Source: Panacibacter ginsenosidivorans
GTDB taxonomy: Bacteria; Bacteroidota; Bacteroidia; Chitinophagales; Chitinophagaceae
DNA: 64,000 nt
Assembly (NCBI RefSeq): GCF_007971225.1
Contig: NZ_CP042435.1
Location: forward strand, 1,426,001 to 1,490,000
Direction: 5' to 3'
The translations under genes were made by a program, and so were the position numbers. Below are positions 51,822 to 59,409 of the stretch, piece by piece (position 1 is the first letter of the stretch; each line of letters begins with the position of its first letter). The notes beneath the pieces are model-generated. The model was given only the letters and a program-made list of their open reading frames with translations, ran no database searches and was not told where the DNA came from.

Positions 51822-53258
51822 TTATTGTCCCTGTGCAGCTGTGAAAGCCGGCTCGCCGTCGAAACGGTAAAGGTTTTCAGTTTTAATAATATCAAGATTG
51901 GCGTTGTGTAGTTTTAATTGCAGTTCTATAGCATGGCTGAAATTCAGGATTTTGTTATCTGTTGCTTTAAACCTGCAGCGCCAGTGATCTGTGCAGAAAG
52001 TTTCCGGAAAGCCATTGGGCCATACTTTGGTACCACGATTAGTGATCATACTTAAATGAAGATGACCATTTGTATATTGCTGAATAGATTTAGCTATTTC
52101 TTCTGCAGTGGTGCCTGTTGCCTGCAGGAACACATCTATGCCTACTAATTCTTTTTTTGCCTTGGGTTGGGCTGAAACCTGTATGTTGAAATTTGAAATG
52201 GAAGATGAATATGCAACCGGCTTTAGTTGCGTAGGTTGCTGGCCTAATCTGTCAATTACAGCATCTGCAAACTCTTTTGTTCCAAGTTTTTCTTTTGATG
52301 TTCCTTCTTTGTATATGTCGTAAGTATGTATTCCTTCTTCCAGCGTCTTAAGCCAGGCATTCTGTATTTTTTCTGCAACATCTTTCTGTCCGATATGCAC
52401 CAGCATCTGAATGGCTCCCAGCAATAGGCCCGAAGGATTAGCTTTATTAGCTCCTGCAATCCTTGGAGCCGAACCATGAATTGCTTCAAACATGGCGAAG
52501 CCATCACCTATATTGGCACTTCCGGCCAGCCCAACAGAACCGGTTATTTGCGCAGCTACATCGCTCAGAATATCGCCATACAAATTTGGCATTACTATTA
52601 CATCGAATACTTCCGGTGTATCTGCCAGCTTTGCAGCACCAATATCAACGATCCAGTGTTCCTTTTGAATATCCGGGTATTCCTCCCCTACTTCTTCAAA
52701 TACCTTATGAAAAAGCCCATCCGTCATTTTCATAATATTGTCTTTTGTAAAGCAGGTAACTTTCTTTCTGTTATACGCCTTTGCATATTCAAAAGCATAG
52801 CGGATGATTTTTTCCGTTCCGGGCCTGGAGATGAGTTTTAAACATTGATAAACCTCATCTGTCTGACGATGTTCTATTCCTGCATAAAGGTCTTCCTCAT
52901 TCTCGCGGATGATAACAACATCCATCACAGGATGCTTTGTTTGTACAAAGGGATGATAAGATACACAGGGACGTACGTTGGCAAATAAGCCCAGTACTTT
53001 TCTTGTGGTTACATTCAGGCTTTTGAAACCCCCGCCCTGCGGCGTGGTAATGGGTGCTTTTAAAAAAACTTTTGTTCTTCTCAGCGAATCCCACGCTTCT
53101 GCGGCTATTCCAGCCTGGTTTCCCTGGAGATAAATTTTTTCACCAATCTCGATCTCTTCAATATCAAGCTGTGCACCTGCAGCTTCAAGAATACGTAAGG
53201 TGGCATCCATTATTTCCGGCCCGATGCCATCTCCTTTTGCAATTGTAATTTTTGTCAT
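51822..53258 (-). CDS. icd: NADP-dependent isocitrate dehydrogenase, Thermus-type with C-terminal extension
   Basis: The start at 53258 (MTKITIAKGDGIGPEIM) directly opens the dehydrogenase fold; six extra upstream residues are dispensable. The 478-residue protein has GGGFKSLNVTTRK (Ser of the isocitrate phosphate/substrate loop), LFANVRPCVSYHPF, IIRENEEDLYAGIEHRQT, ITCFTKDNIM-like and the NAD(P)-binding SAPRIAGANKANPSG. A ~130-residue C-terminal extension after the core (SNFNIQVSAQPKAKKELV onward) matches the longer Thermus-type IDH. It makes 2-oxoglutarate in the TCA cycle. A LysR regulator is divergent. Confidence 0.9.
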   Translation of the reverse strand: MTKITIAKGDGIGPEIMDATLRILEAAGAQLDIEEIEIGEKIYLQGNQAGIAAEAWDSLRRTKVFLKAPITTPQGGGFKSLNVTTRKVLGLFANVRPCVSYHPFVQTKHPVMDVVIIRENEEDLYAGIEHRQTDEVYQCLKLISRPGTEKIIRYAFEYAKAYNRKKVTCFTKDNIMKMTDGLFHKVFEEVGEEYPDIQKEHWIVDIGAAKLADTPEVFDVIVMPNLYGDILSDVAAQITGSVGLAGSANIGDGFAMFEAIHGSAPRIAGANKANPSGLLLGAIQMLVHIGQKDVAEKIQNAWLKTLEEGIHTYDIYKEGTSKEKLGTKEFADAVIDRLGQQPTQLKPVAYSSSISNFNIQVSAQPKAKKELVGIDVFLQATGTTAEEIAKSIQQYTNGHLHLSMITNRGTKVWPNGFPETFCTDHWRCRFKATDNKILNFSHAIELQLKLHNANLDIIKTENLYRFDGEPAFTAAQGQ

Positions 53259-53303
53259 TCTTTTTTGTTTATGCAAAAATCAAAAGGTTTTTTCATAAGT
53301 ATT

Positions 53304-53333
53304 TATTTATATTTGATATGCTATGTATAAATA
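53304..53333. promoter_or_regulatory. LysR-type operator between icd and its divergent regulator
   Basis: TATTTATA (53304-53311) and TATAAATA (53326-53333) are exact inverted repeats separated by 14 bases. They overlap TATATTTG, a -7-like box, and lie just before the LysR start codon. This is the expected site for a LysR tetramer. Confidence 0.6.
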
Positions 53334-53339
53334 ATTTTT

Positions 53340-54266
53340 ATGAATTTTACACTCAATCAGCTGAGAATATTTGTCGCAGTAGTTGACAAAAAAAGTATTA
53401 CAAAGGCATCGGAAGAACTTCACATGACACAGCCCGCAGTATCCATTCAGATAAGCAATCTTCAAAGTCAGTTTGATATTCCGTTAATTGAAGTAATAGC
53501 AAGAAAGGTATATGTAACAGAGTTTGGAATGGAGTTATATAAACTGGCTGTAACTACCCTGGAACATGTAAATTCGATACATTATAAGACCCACAGTTTT
53601 CGCGGCTTGCTTTCAGGAAAATTAAGGGTTTCTGTTGTATCAACCGGAAAATATATAATGCCGTATTACCTGAAAGATTTCCTGAAGGAAAATCCCAAGA
53701 TTGACCTGATGATAGATGTGACCAATAAGTCAAAAGTGATTGAAAGCCTTGAGAAAAATGAGGTAGATTTTTGCCTGGTATCTGTATTGCCTAAACATAT
53801 TGATCTTGAAGAAGAAATACTATTGCCCAATAAACTGGTACTAACAGCATCTGCGGAAACAGACATAAAGGTAAAAAGCCGCTTACACAAATCCGTTTTT
53901 AGTGATCTTCCGTTAATATTCAGGGAAGAGGGTTCAGGAACAAGGGAAACGATGCAAAAATATTTTGAAAAAGCTGGTATTATACCCAAAGTAAAACTGG
54001 AATTAACATCCAGTGAAGCAGTAAAACAAGCTGTAATTGCGGGGCTTGGCTATTCTATATTACCAGTGCTGAGTTTAAAGAATGAATTAAAACTAAAAAG
54101 CATAAAAATTATTCCTGTGCAAGGCTTGCCATTAAAATCTAACTGGCGTTTGATCTGGCTTAGGCAAAAGAAATTTTCTACAGTAGCACAATCCTACCTG
54201 GATTTTATAAGAAAACAAAAGCCCGATATTTATAAAAATTATTTTTCCTGGACAGAAGCATATTGA
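53340..54266 (+). CDS. LysR family transcriptional regulator
   Basis: The 308-residue protein has the N-terminal helix-turn-helix (LNQLRIFVAVVDKKSITKASEELHMTQPAVSIQISNLQ) and a periplasmic-binding-like effector domain (about 90-300: KLRVSVVSTGKYIMPYYL, EKNEVDFCLVSVLP, EEGSGTRETMQKYF, AGLGYSILPVLSL). It resembles CysB/CbbR-type members. Divergent transcription from icd, with an inverted-repeat operator between, suggests control of icd in response to a metabolite. The effector is unknown. Confidence 0.92.
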   Translation: MNFTLNQLRIFVAVVDKKSITKASEELHMTQPAVSIQISNLQSQFDIPLIEVIARKVYVTEFGMELYKLAVTTLEHVNSIHYKTHSFRGLLSGKLRVSVVSTGKYIMPYYLKDFLKENPKIDLMIDVTNKSKVIESLEKNEVDFCLVSVLPKHIDLEEEILLPNKLVLTASAETDIKVKSRLHKSVFSDLPLIFREEGSGTRETMQKYFEKAGIIPKVKLELTSSEAVKQAVIAGLGYSILPVLSLKNELKLKSIKIIPVQGLPLKSNWRLIWLRQKKFSTVAQSYLDFIRKQKPDIYKNYFSWTEAY

Positions 54267-54379
54267 CGTTTATCGGATTATGAAAAATACAAAACATATT
54301 GCCCGAAAATTTGGCACTATACATTTGTTGTTTAGCAACAGGATTTTAATCACTTGAAATTGCTGCTTTCTAACCTTGA

Positions 54380-54399
54380 GTACAAGTGTGCGACGCAAC
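54380..54399 (-). repeat. GTAC element copy 30 (reverse)
   Basis: Exact core between the convergent LysR gene and the OMP gene at 54506. Confidence 0.92.
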
Positions 54400-54437
54400 A
54401 GGCGATGCAAGAAGTTGCTCCAGCTGGGCTCACAAAA

Positions 54438-54484
54438 AAATCACTCATCAATTCCCATGCATGCATGAGAACGACAAGTGATTT
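54438..54484 (-). terminator. Terminator for the minus-strand gene at 54506
   Basis: AAATCACT and AGTGATTT are paired, with weaker pairing inside. The A-run lies on the plus strand. Sequence and spacing from element 30 parallel the unit at 51377. Confidence 0.72.
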
Positions 54485-54505
54485 ATATACAACGAGTGAG
54501 ACGAG

Positions 54506-55183
54506 CTATTTACCCAATTTCACATTTACGCCCAGTTGCGCATAGAAAGGAACAAGTGGCGCATCGGAAAATGTTTGCGTTGTTATTTTTCCTGCTTTTA
54601 AGTACACATCGAATTTCTGCTGCGAGTATCCTGTTTGAATACCGTAATAAAAATTGCCGCCGGTTGAGGGTTCATACCAGCCATCCTGTATATCGGGGTA
54701 ATTTTCTTTTTCGAGATCGGAGTTTTTGAAATGCGTTACGATCGCTTTATCGAAACCAACTTCACCGGCAACAAACCAATGTGTTTTATAATAACCAACA
54801 ATTCCGGAGAGATCGCTTCCAAAATTCAGCAGCGTGGCATAGTCATTTTCATATCTTCTGAATACACCCTGGATCTTCGTGGTAAAGTGTACGTTGTCTA
54901 ATTGCAGCCAGCGGATCTGCGCACCAATTTTTGCTTTGTAATCATCGGTTAAATTATTGCCGGAAGGAACCGAGAACTCTGTGTTCAGCACAATTGGCAA
55001 TTTTGATCTCAATTGGTAGCCGTAACCAATACCATAGGAAAGCGAATAGTCAACGCCGGCATTTACATTGATAATATTTTTTTGTTTTTTGCTCAGGTTA
55101 GCCCAGTTAATGGTTTGTGCTTTTGACAAAAGGGCGATGAATAATACGGTGGTTAGCAAAAAAAACTTTTTGGCATTTTTCAT
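54506..55183 (-). CDS. Exported beta-barrel-like hypothetical protein
   Basis: The 225-residue protein has a signal peptide (MKNAKKFFLLTTVLFIALLSKAQ) and alternating amphipathic strands: IINVNAGVDYSLSYGIGYGY, LPIVLNTEFSVPSG, FTTKIQGVFRRYEND, GIVGYYKTHWFVAGEVGFD, NFYYGIQTGYSQQKFDVYLKAGK and a final LGVNVKLGK. This points to an outer-membrane barrel of 10-12 strands. Its start lies one base after the stop of the hydrolase gene upstream, so the two are translationally coupled. Confidence 0.78.
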   Translation of the reverse strand: MKNAKKFFLLTTVLFIALLSKAQTINWANLSKKQKNIINVNAGVDYSLSYGIGYGYQLRSKLPIVLNTEFSVPSGNNLTDDYKAKIGAQIRWLQLDNVHFTTKIQGVFRRYENDYATLLNFGSDLSGIVGYYKTHWFVAGEVGFDKAIVTHFKNSDLEKENYPDIQDGWYEPSTGGNFYYGIQTGYSQQKFDVYLKAGKITTQTFSDAPLVPFYAQLGVNVKLGK

Positions 55184-55184
55184 T

Positions 55185-56177
55185 TCAAAGTGAGTTTAAA
55201 TAGGTTAAAGCTATTGGAAAAAAGTTGTTCCATCCTGCGGAGAAGCTGATGAAGTCATGACCTGCATTGTTGATCTTTTCAAGCTGAACATTTGGGTATG
55301 CCGATGATACTTTCTGCGCATAAGCCTGTCCATAAGCTTTGTTGCGTTCGCTGTAACAAAAGAGTACAGGTGTTGTGAATTGATGCAGGTTTGTTGTAAA
55401 ATCAGGTTTTTCCTTTTCGCCAAGATCAAATAATGCACGGTTCACAACTGCACCTGCACGCCAGTATGGCAATAAGCCCTCATTGCCAATTGGGCTGTCC
55501 GGCGATGCATCGGAAGCAGAAAGTAACCCAAGCTTGTAGTCGAGTATGGCCTGGTCTTTATCACTGCCCGTAAGAAACTGGTCGAGGTAAGTTGCATCGT
55601 TCAGGGTTTCGCTGGAGAGCCTGTAATCCTGTGAACGGTTTACATAGTCCATGATATCCTGCCAGGTAAAACCGCCGGGTTCTCCCATCACCACACCGTT
55701 TATCGCAGCGGGATACTTGTTGACATATGCGGTCGCCAGTATGGCACCCCACGAATGCCCCAGCAAAAAAACCTTTTGTGCAGCCGATGTTCTGTAGTGG
55801 GCAATTACAGCACCGAGATCATCGAGCATTAATTGAATGGAATAGCTGTCTTTGCTAAAACGCTGCGACAAGCCGGAACCCCGCTGATCATAAAATACCA
55901 CATAGTAACCCTCATTTGCAAATGCTTTACAATTGAGCAGGTAGCGGTAATCATTCCCGGGGCCGCCATGTAAGATCACCAGCATTTTGTTTTTAGGGTC
56001 GCCAAAAGTTTCGGCATGAAACATGGCACCGCTTACCGTAACGGATGAAAGAGATGCATCATTCACCACGGTTTTCGGAACCAGGTTACCCTCATCATTA
56101 ACCTGTAGTTCTTTTTTACAGGAGAAAAAAAGAAACAGTAATGGAATCGTCCAGAATAAATTTTGTCTTCGTTTCAT
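55185..56177 (-). CDS. Lipoprotein alpha/beta hydrolase, proline iminopeptidase-like
   Basis: The start at 56177 (MKRRQNLFWTIPLLFLFFSC) gives a lipobox. The ~330-residue protein has HGGPG oxyanion motif, FYDQRGSGLS, nucleophile elbow GHSWGA and catalytic His in NNAGHDF. This pattern is shared by proline iminopeptidases and related hydrolases of the S33 family, which trim N-terminal Pro or hydrolyse small esters/amides. It sits in the outer membrane or periplasm by its lipid anchor. The downstream OMP-like gene is coupled to it. Confidence 0.87.
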   Translation of the reverse strand: MKRRQNLFWTIPLLFLFFSCKKELQVNDEGNLVPKTVVNDASLSSVTVSGAMFHAETFGDPKNKMLVILHGGPGNDYRYLLNCKAFANEGYYVVFYDQRGSGLSQRFSKDSYSIQLMLDDLGAVIAHYRTSAAQKVFLLGHSWGAILATAYVNKYPAAINGVVMGEPGGFTWQDIMDYVNRSQDYRLSSETLNDATYLDQFLTGSDKDQAILDYKLGLLSASDASPDSPIGNEGLLPYWRAGAVVNRALFDLGEKEKPDFTTNLHQFTTPVLFCYSERNKAYGQAYAQKVSSAYPNVQLEKINNAGHDFISFSAGWNNFFPIALTYLNSL

Positions 56178-56345
56178 TGTATAAATTTTTTCGTCCTGCA
56201 AATATGAATCTATCACACAGCCTTATCGCTCCATTTTGTAAGGTGGCACCTGATAACAAGGTGTTTTGAGGTGCCATTTGTCAGGCACATGACAATAGCG
56301 CCGTGATTTTTTTGGTGCCGGCTTTTGTAACGCCGGTTGAGCATT

Positions 56346-56365
56346 GTTGCGTCGCACTCTTGTAC
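56346..56365 (+). repeat. GTAC element copy 31 (forward)
   Basis: Exact core. A GCCGGCTTTTGTAACGCCGG hairpin lies just upstream, an expanded form of the outer AGCCnGGCT palindrome. Confidence 0.9.
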
Positions 56366-56407
56366 GGCAACGCCTTGAGCGGCAGCATTAACAAATCGAT
56401 AAGAATT

Positions 56408-57607
56408 TTAGCCCAGCTCAATTTCTGATTGAGAAAGATATTCTGTTGGAGATAGACCAACAGCTTTTTTGAAGTTCCGGTTAAAGGCTGTCTTGGAATT
56501 GAATCCACATTTAAAAGCAAGGGAAAGCAGGGTATATTTTTTACTGTCGGGTTGTTGGGTTATCCGTTTAAATTCTTCAATACGCAGGTTGTTGATATAA
56601 TCATAAAAATTTTTGTGCTCAAAAGAATTAATGACCTGTGAGAGCGTATTAGGATGGATTGATAGTTTTTGTGCAAGTTCTCCAAGGGTAAGTTCCGGGT
56701 CCTTGAAAAGTTGTTCATCTGACATAATGCGTTCCAGATCATCATGAATTTTTTCAGCATCTTCATCTGTTAAAGATGATTTCTTATATTTTACTTTTTC
56801 GTTTGATTCAATGGCTTCGTTTGAATCATGATCCGTTTCCAAAGAAATAGCTTCTGAAGATGTCACAGGATTTATAATTTCATTTACCGTTTCTGTATTT
56901 AGTTGTTGCTTCGCAACGATGGAATTATCTTCCTGCAAGACCGGGTTACTAAACACACCAACCTGTTTAATACCGAAGTAGCCAAGAAAAAATACATACA
57001 CAACTACTGCTGTATAAATATAATCATCATCTAAACCCACAATAATAATTATCCATATAACAGAAGTGCCATAAATAAGATATCGAAGCCAGTTGAGGTT
57101 GATTTTTTCTGTGTCAGAAAACTGGCTTTCTATATTCTTTTTGTGCTTGCGTAAAAGATAAAAGCTCAAAATAACATATACTATGCCTGAAAGCATTATG
57201 GCCGGAATTAAGATAACTGCAAGCCATTCATAACCCTGCCCCTGGTGGTTGTACACATCAATTTTTCTTTCCGGTGGCATGAGAAAAAAGGGCATCATTA
57301 ATCCATACAGGATCACCACGGGAATAAAATGCAGGAGACTAACTTTTGTAACTTTTTTTGCACTTGTTAAAGCCAATGTGTACAGGAACAAAAACGGTCC
57401 GTGTACAAGCGGCAAACCTTTCTCTACACCAAGCAGGTAAGGGAACTGCGTATAATCTTTTGTAACAAAGAGGTAAAACAGAACAAGGTGCAGGCCTGTA
57501 AAAAACAACCAGGCCGCTAAAATCTTATCAGCCTGCGATTTTCTTTTCTTGCTTATCAAAACAATAAAAAGAAAAATGGTAATAAAAATGCCTGCTAAAT
57601 ATATCAT
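56408..57607 (-). CDS. Membrane-bound AraC family regulator
   Basis: The 399-residue protein has about seven N-terminal transmembrane helices (1-230), a Glu/Ser-rich linker (about 235-285) and a C-terminal AraC helix-turn-helix pair (about 290-399: LTLGELAQKLSIHPNTLSQ, EEFKRITQ, YTLLSLAFKCGFNSKTAFNR, NFKKAVGLSPTEY). Such regulators sense a signal in the membrane and act on nearby promoters. Flanked by the OMP/hydrolase unit (same strand) and an esterase gene (divergent). Target unknown. Confidence 0.9.
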   Translation of the reverse strand: MIYLAGIFITIFLFIVLISKKRKSQADKILAAWLFFTGLHLVLFYLFVTKDYTQFPYLLGVEKGLPLVHGPFLFLYTLALTSAKKVTKVSLLHFIPVVILYGLMMPFFLMPPERKIDVYNHQGQGYEWLAVILIPAIMLSGIVYVILSFYLLRKHKKNIESQFSDTEKINLNWLRYLIYGTSVIWIIIIVGLDDDYIYTAVVVYVFFLGYFGIKQVGVFSNPVLQEDNSIVAKQQLNTETVNEIINPVTSSEAISLETDHDSNEAIESNEKVKYKKSSLTDEDAEKIHDDLERIMSDEQLFKDPELTLGELAQKLSIHPNTLSQVINSFEHKNFYDYINNLRIEEFKRITQQPDSKKYTLLSLAFKCGFNSKTAFNRNFKKAVGLSPTEYLSQSEIELG

Positions 57608-57747
57608 GCTTTTACCCGGGGTTATTTCTTTTTTGCACTTTACTCATAAAAGCTTTTAGTTTACAGATCCGTTTGCCATTGGTAAAGTTAAATACCAGCG
57701 GTCCAATTTCGAAAAGTCTGCTGTATAAGCCGCCAAAAAAGGTTTGC

Positions 57748-57766
57748 GTTCAGGTGTGCAACGCAG
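57748..57766 (-). repeat. GTAC element copy 32 (reverse, degenerate)
   Basis: GTTCAGGTGTGCAACGCAGG. The ends and the palindrome are decayed, but the downstream half with CGAAGTATCATCG and GCTCATAAAAAAT is typical. Confidence 0.55.
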
Positions 57767-57862
57767 GCGAAGTATCATCGTTCTACCAAATCCCCGCTCA
57801 TAAAAAATATAAAAAGGATTCTGATTACTGCTTATCTTTCATACCATGCTTAATACAATTTT

Positions 57863-59326
57863 ATGAGAAAGTTAATACCATTGTTGTTATTGATCTTTGT
57901 AACAGTATCTGTAACAGCACAAAAATTTAAGATCAGTTATCCGGCCGCAGCATATAACGGGCCATTTACCGGCAAGGTTTTTTTATACATGAGCAAGGAT
58001 AACAAAGAGCCCAGGAATGCGGTTGTAGGAATACAGTTTTTCCCGTGTTTTTCGCTCGATGTAAAAAATGTTACGCCCGGTACCAGTATAGTAATTGATG
58101 ATAAAGCACTCTCCTACCCGGTTCCATTATCAGATATTGAAAGAGGAAATTATTTTGTACAGGCTGTGTGGGACAGGGATCTCGGCGGCCGTGCCATTGC
58201 AGCAAGTCCCGGCAACATGTATTCAAAAACGATACAATGTAATCTAACAAAAGACTATACAAAAACATACAGCATTGTTTGCGACCAGGTTATCCCACAA
58301 CCGGAGTTTAAAGAAACTGAATTTGTAAAAGAATTAAAAGCGCCTTCTGCATTGTTATCTGCTTTTCATAAAAAAAGTATGACAGTTGATGCGGCCGTAA
58401 CATTGCCTCCAAACTATTACACAGAACCTATGCGTAAATTTCCTGTAGTGTTTTATGTGTTTGGTTATGGCGGCGATTATCATCGTTTCTCAGGAGATAC
58501 AAGTTTCAGAAGTTCCCCTGTGGATAGTATTCCTTGTATTACAGTTTTCCTTGATGGAAATTGTCCGCTTGGTCATTGCGTGTATGCAAATAGCGATAAC
58601 AACGGTCCTTGGGGAGATGCATTGGTAAAAGAATTTATTCCATTGCTTGAAAGTAAGTTTCGTTGCAACGGAGCTCGTTTATTAAGAGGTCATAGCAGCG
58701 GCGGCTGGACAGTATTATGGCTGCAAACTCAATACCCATCAATATTTGCGGGCTGCTGGTCAAGTTCCCCCGATCCTGTTGATTTCAGAAGTTTTCAAAA
58801 GGTAAACCTGTATGATGGTGACAATATGTTTTATGCTAAAGATAGCAGTTTACATTTGGTAGCAACGGTTGCAGGATTTTTTCCATGGGCCAGTCAGAAG
58901 CAGGCTTATCAAATGGAGAATATTATTTATCGTGGTGAACAGATGCATTCCTTTGATGCAGTATTTAGTGGTAAAGGGGCAGATGGAAACCCGGAAAGAA
59001 TTTGTGATGCGGCAACAGGTGTAGTAAATAAAAATACGCTGGAACACTGGAAGCATTATGATATTTCACTGAACCTGCGCACCAATTGGAATACTTTAAA
59101 ATCAGACCTTGAAGGCAAAATAAGAGTGAGTGTTGGTGAGCAGGACAATTTCTTATTGAATGATGCAGTGCACATACTTGATGGAGAAATGCAAAAGCTA
59201 AACAGCAAATTTGTTTTTGGTTATTACCCCGGTGATCATTTTACTGTTTCTACACCTGAATACAGGAAAGCCGGTTCTGCGTTTCTTGCAGAAAAATATT
59301 TGGAGTGGCAAAAGCAGCATCCATAA
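57863..59326 (+). CDS. Secreted esterase (CE1/Fes-like alpha/beta hydrolase)
   Basis: The 487-residue protein has a signal peptide (MRKLIPLLLLIFVTVSVTAQ), an N-terminal beta-rich domain (about 25-165; FTGKVFLYMSKDN, RGNYFVQAVWDRDLGG) and a catalytic domain (about 180-487) with FPVVFYVFGYGG, nucleophile elbow GHSSGGW and a late His in YPGDHFTV. The oxyanion region has FGYGG where CE1 esterases have HGxGG. It may act on polysaccharide esters, siderophore esters or a peptide. Divergent from the AraC gene. Confidence 0.8.
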   Translation: MRKLIPLLLLIFVTVSVTAQKFKISYPAAAYNGPFTGKVFLYMSKDNKEPRNAVVGIQFFPCFSLDVKNVTPGTSIVIDDKALSYPVPLSDIERGNYFVQAVWDRDLGGRAIAASPGNMYSKTIQCNLTKDYTKTYSIVCDQVIPQPEFKETEFVKELKAPSALLSAFHKKSMTVDAAVTLPPNYYTEPMRKFPVVFYVFGYGGDYHRFSGDTSFRSSPVDSIPCITVFLDGNCPLGHCVYANSDNNGPWGDALVKEFIPLLESKFRCNGARLLRGHSSGGWTVLWLQTQYPSIFAGCWSSSPDPVDFRSFQKVNLYDGDNMFYAKDSSLHLVATVAGFFPWASQKQAYQMENIIYRGEQMHSFDAVFSGKGADGNPERICDAATGVVNKNTLEHWKHYDISLNLRTNWNTLKSDLEGKIRVSVGEQDNFLLNDAVHILDGEMQKLNSKFVFGYYPGDHFTVSTPEYRKAGSAFLAEKYLEWQKQHP

Positions 59327-59352
59327 TTAAATTTGCCGCCATTAAGGCTATA

Positions 59353-59372
59353 GTACAAGTGTGCGACGCAAT
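59353..59372 (-). repeat. GTAC element copy 33 (reverse)
   Basis: GTACAAGTGTGCGACGCAAT at the 3' end of the DUF3857 gene, between convergent genes. Confidence 0.9.
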
Positions 59373-59409
59373 AAAAGCTTAATACTTTTTCTAAGCATGG
59401 CACAAAAAA

